A stretch of DNA of 6,638 bases from an uncultured Planctomycetaceae bacterium (GTDB lineage: Bacteria > Planctomycetota > Planctomycetia > Pirellulales > Pirellulaceae): assembly GCA_903927685.1 (NCBI GenBank), contig CAIYOB010000463.1:1-6638 (forward strand), written 5' to 3'. Below the pieces are notes generated by a model. It was not told the DNA's origin. It did no database searches and worked only from the letters and a program-made list of their open reading frames with translations. Both the position numbers and the translations under genes were made by a program. This document shows positions 6,232 through 6,638 of the stretch, in pieces. Every line of letters begins with the position of its first letter. Positions within the stretch are counted from its first letter, which is position 1.

Positions 6232-6255
6232 AGTCCTCGCCAAACGGTTTTTTTT
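6201..6255 (+). other. 8-bp stem-loop followed at a distance by a T8 run
   Basis: ACGCCTCT (6201-6208) pairs perfectly with AGAGGCGT (6221-6228) across a 12-nt loop. A run of eight T follows at 6248-6255, 19 nt after the stem. That distance is too great for a classical intrinsic terminator, but the pair sits in the presumed leader of the gene at 6337 and could affect read-through. Confidence 0.3.
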
Positions 6256-6336
6256 AACACCCACCGAACTTCGCAAACCGGATTGGCCGATTGCGCTTTG
6301 AGCACACCAGAGACTGTTTTCTTGAGGGGGAAAACC

Positions 6337-6638
6337 ATGAAACGCGTCGCGGTTTTTTGCTGCCTTGCCATCGTCGGCACCTTGGTCCTCGCCGAGACAT
6401 CGTCGGCCGAGATTTTCAAACGGGTCTGGCAACGCCGGAAAGCGGAGATTCGGTCCGAAGTGTACGGGCAGGTTAGCTCCGAACTGACGGCGGATCTGGC
6501 TGAGCAAATGGGCGCTGCCCGGGAGGAGCTGAAAACGGCCAGCGAACAACAGGTGACGGCCGAGGCCGAGAAGCTGACCGCCCACGTCAAGGCGGAAATC
6601 GCCAAGATGCAGGAGGAGGCCAAGAAGTTGGTCGCCGA
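6337..6638 (+). CDS. Exported coiled-coil protein of unknown function, 5' part
   Basis: One hundred codons are visible before the window ends. Residues 1-24 form a Sec signal peptide (MKR, a hydrophobic core, then a likely cut after SSA24). The rest is almost entirely predicted helix rich in Ala, Glu, Lys and Gln (for example EEAKKL near the end), with no Pro or other helix breaker beyond a few Gly, so a long coiled coil is likely. The start is well supported: GAGGGGG at 6324-6330 lies 6 nt before ATG 6337. I recognise no family, and the Ala/Glu/Lys composition makes distant similarity unreliable. Long minus-strand open frames across this stretch (6199-6585 and 6228-6623) are taken as shadows, because only the plus frame has a ribosome binding site and a signal peptide. 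Confidence 0.75.
   Translation, partial: MKRVAVFCCLAIVGTLVLAETSSAEIFKRVWQRRKAEIRSEVYGQVSSELTADLAEQMGAAREELKTASEQQVTAEAEKLTAHVKAEIAKMQEEAKKLVA

Larger units (their letters stand above)
5596..6336. other. 741-bp intergenic region rich in inverted repeats
   Basis: I find no convincing protein gene here. Open frames exist on both strands (for example plus 5681-6220), but their translations are Arg/Ser/Gly-rich, match no family I know and run straight through the inverted repeats. The stretch holds inverted repeats at 5719-5782, 5964-6014, 6021-6049 and 6201-6228, a promoter candidate at 6074-6102, a doubtful 35-codon ORF and a T8 run at 6248-6255. It could encode structured RNA, or be a composite of dispersed repeats. 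Confidence 0.65.

Noticed and set aside
6199..6623. Two minus-strand open frames of about 130 codons
   Set aside because: They are antisense to the coiled-coil gene, which has a ribosome binding site and signal peptide on the plus strand.

Overview
The window is GC-rich bacterial DNA and almost certainly comes from a planctomycete (Planctomycetota). Three things suggest this. There is a DUF1559 protein with a prepilin-like N-terminus and a C-terminal H-X9-DG motif, followed by a small carboxypeptidase-regulatory-like lipoprotein, a pairing typical of that phylum. There is a TPR protein next to a CRTAC1-type FG-GAP/ASPIC-UnbV protein. There is also an intergenic inverted repeat that resembles the dispersed repeats of planctomycete genomes. 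I cannot name the species.

Layout, left to right. (1) 1-348 (+) is the 3' end of a Sel1-like repeat protein whose repeats have an exact 29-residue period. (2) Converging on it, with 22 bp between the stops, is a two-gene minus-strand operon. A membrane-anchored TPR protein (3512 to 2055) comes first and overlaps by 23 nt a secreted seven-repeat FG-GAP protein with a C-terminal ASPIC/UnbV domain (2077 to 371). A near-consensus sigma-70-type promoter (TTGACA, 17 nt, TCTAAT) lies in front of the TPR gene. (3) 3513-3910 is a divergent control region. It holds that promoter, a weaker plus-strand promoter candidate and three dyad elements. The last of these is a perfect 9-bp hairpin followed by a T-run that abuts the Shine-Dalgarno of the next gene. 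(4) 3911-4981 (+) is the DUF1559 gene and 5095-5595 (+) the lipoprotein gene, probably one transcription unit. (5) 5596-6336 is a 741-bp stretch with no convincing protein gene, but it is rich in inverted repeats (5719-5782, 5964-6014, 6021-6049, 6201-6228). It also has a promoter candidate and a doubtful 35-codon ORF with a reasonable ribosome binding site. (6) 6337 to the window end (+) is the start of an exported coiled-coil protein, cut by the edge.

All six proteins except the truncated Sel1 one, whose N-terminus is not visible, carry export or membrane signals. The central block therefore looks like cell-envelope and surface biology: an inner-membrane TPR scaffold plus an exported beta-propeller on one side, and a pseudopilin-like protein plus a lipoprotein on the other. 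Functional linkage of the two divergent pairs is inference from position only. I saw no tRNA, rRNA, CRISPR array, transposase or defence gene.
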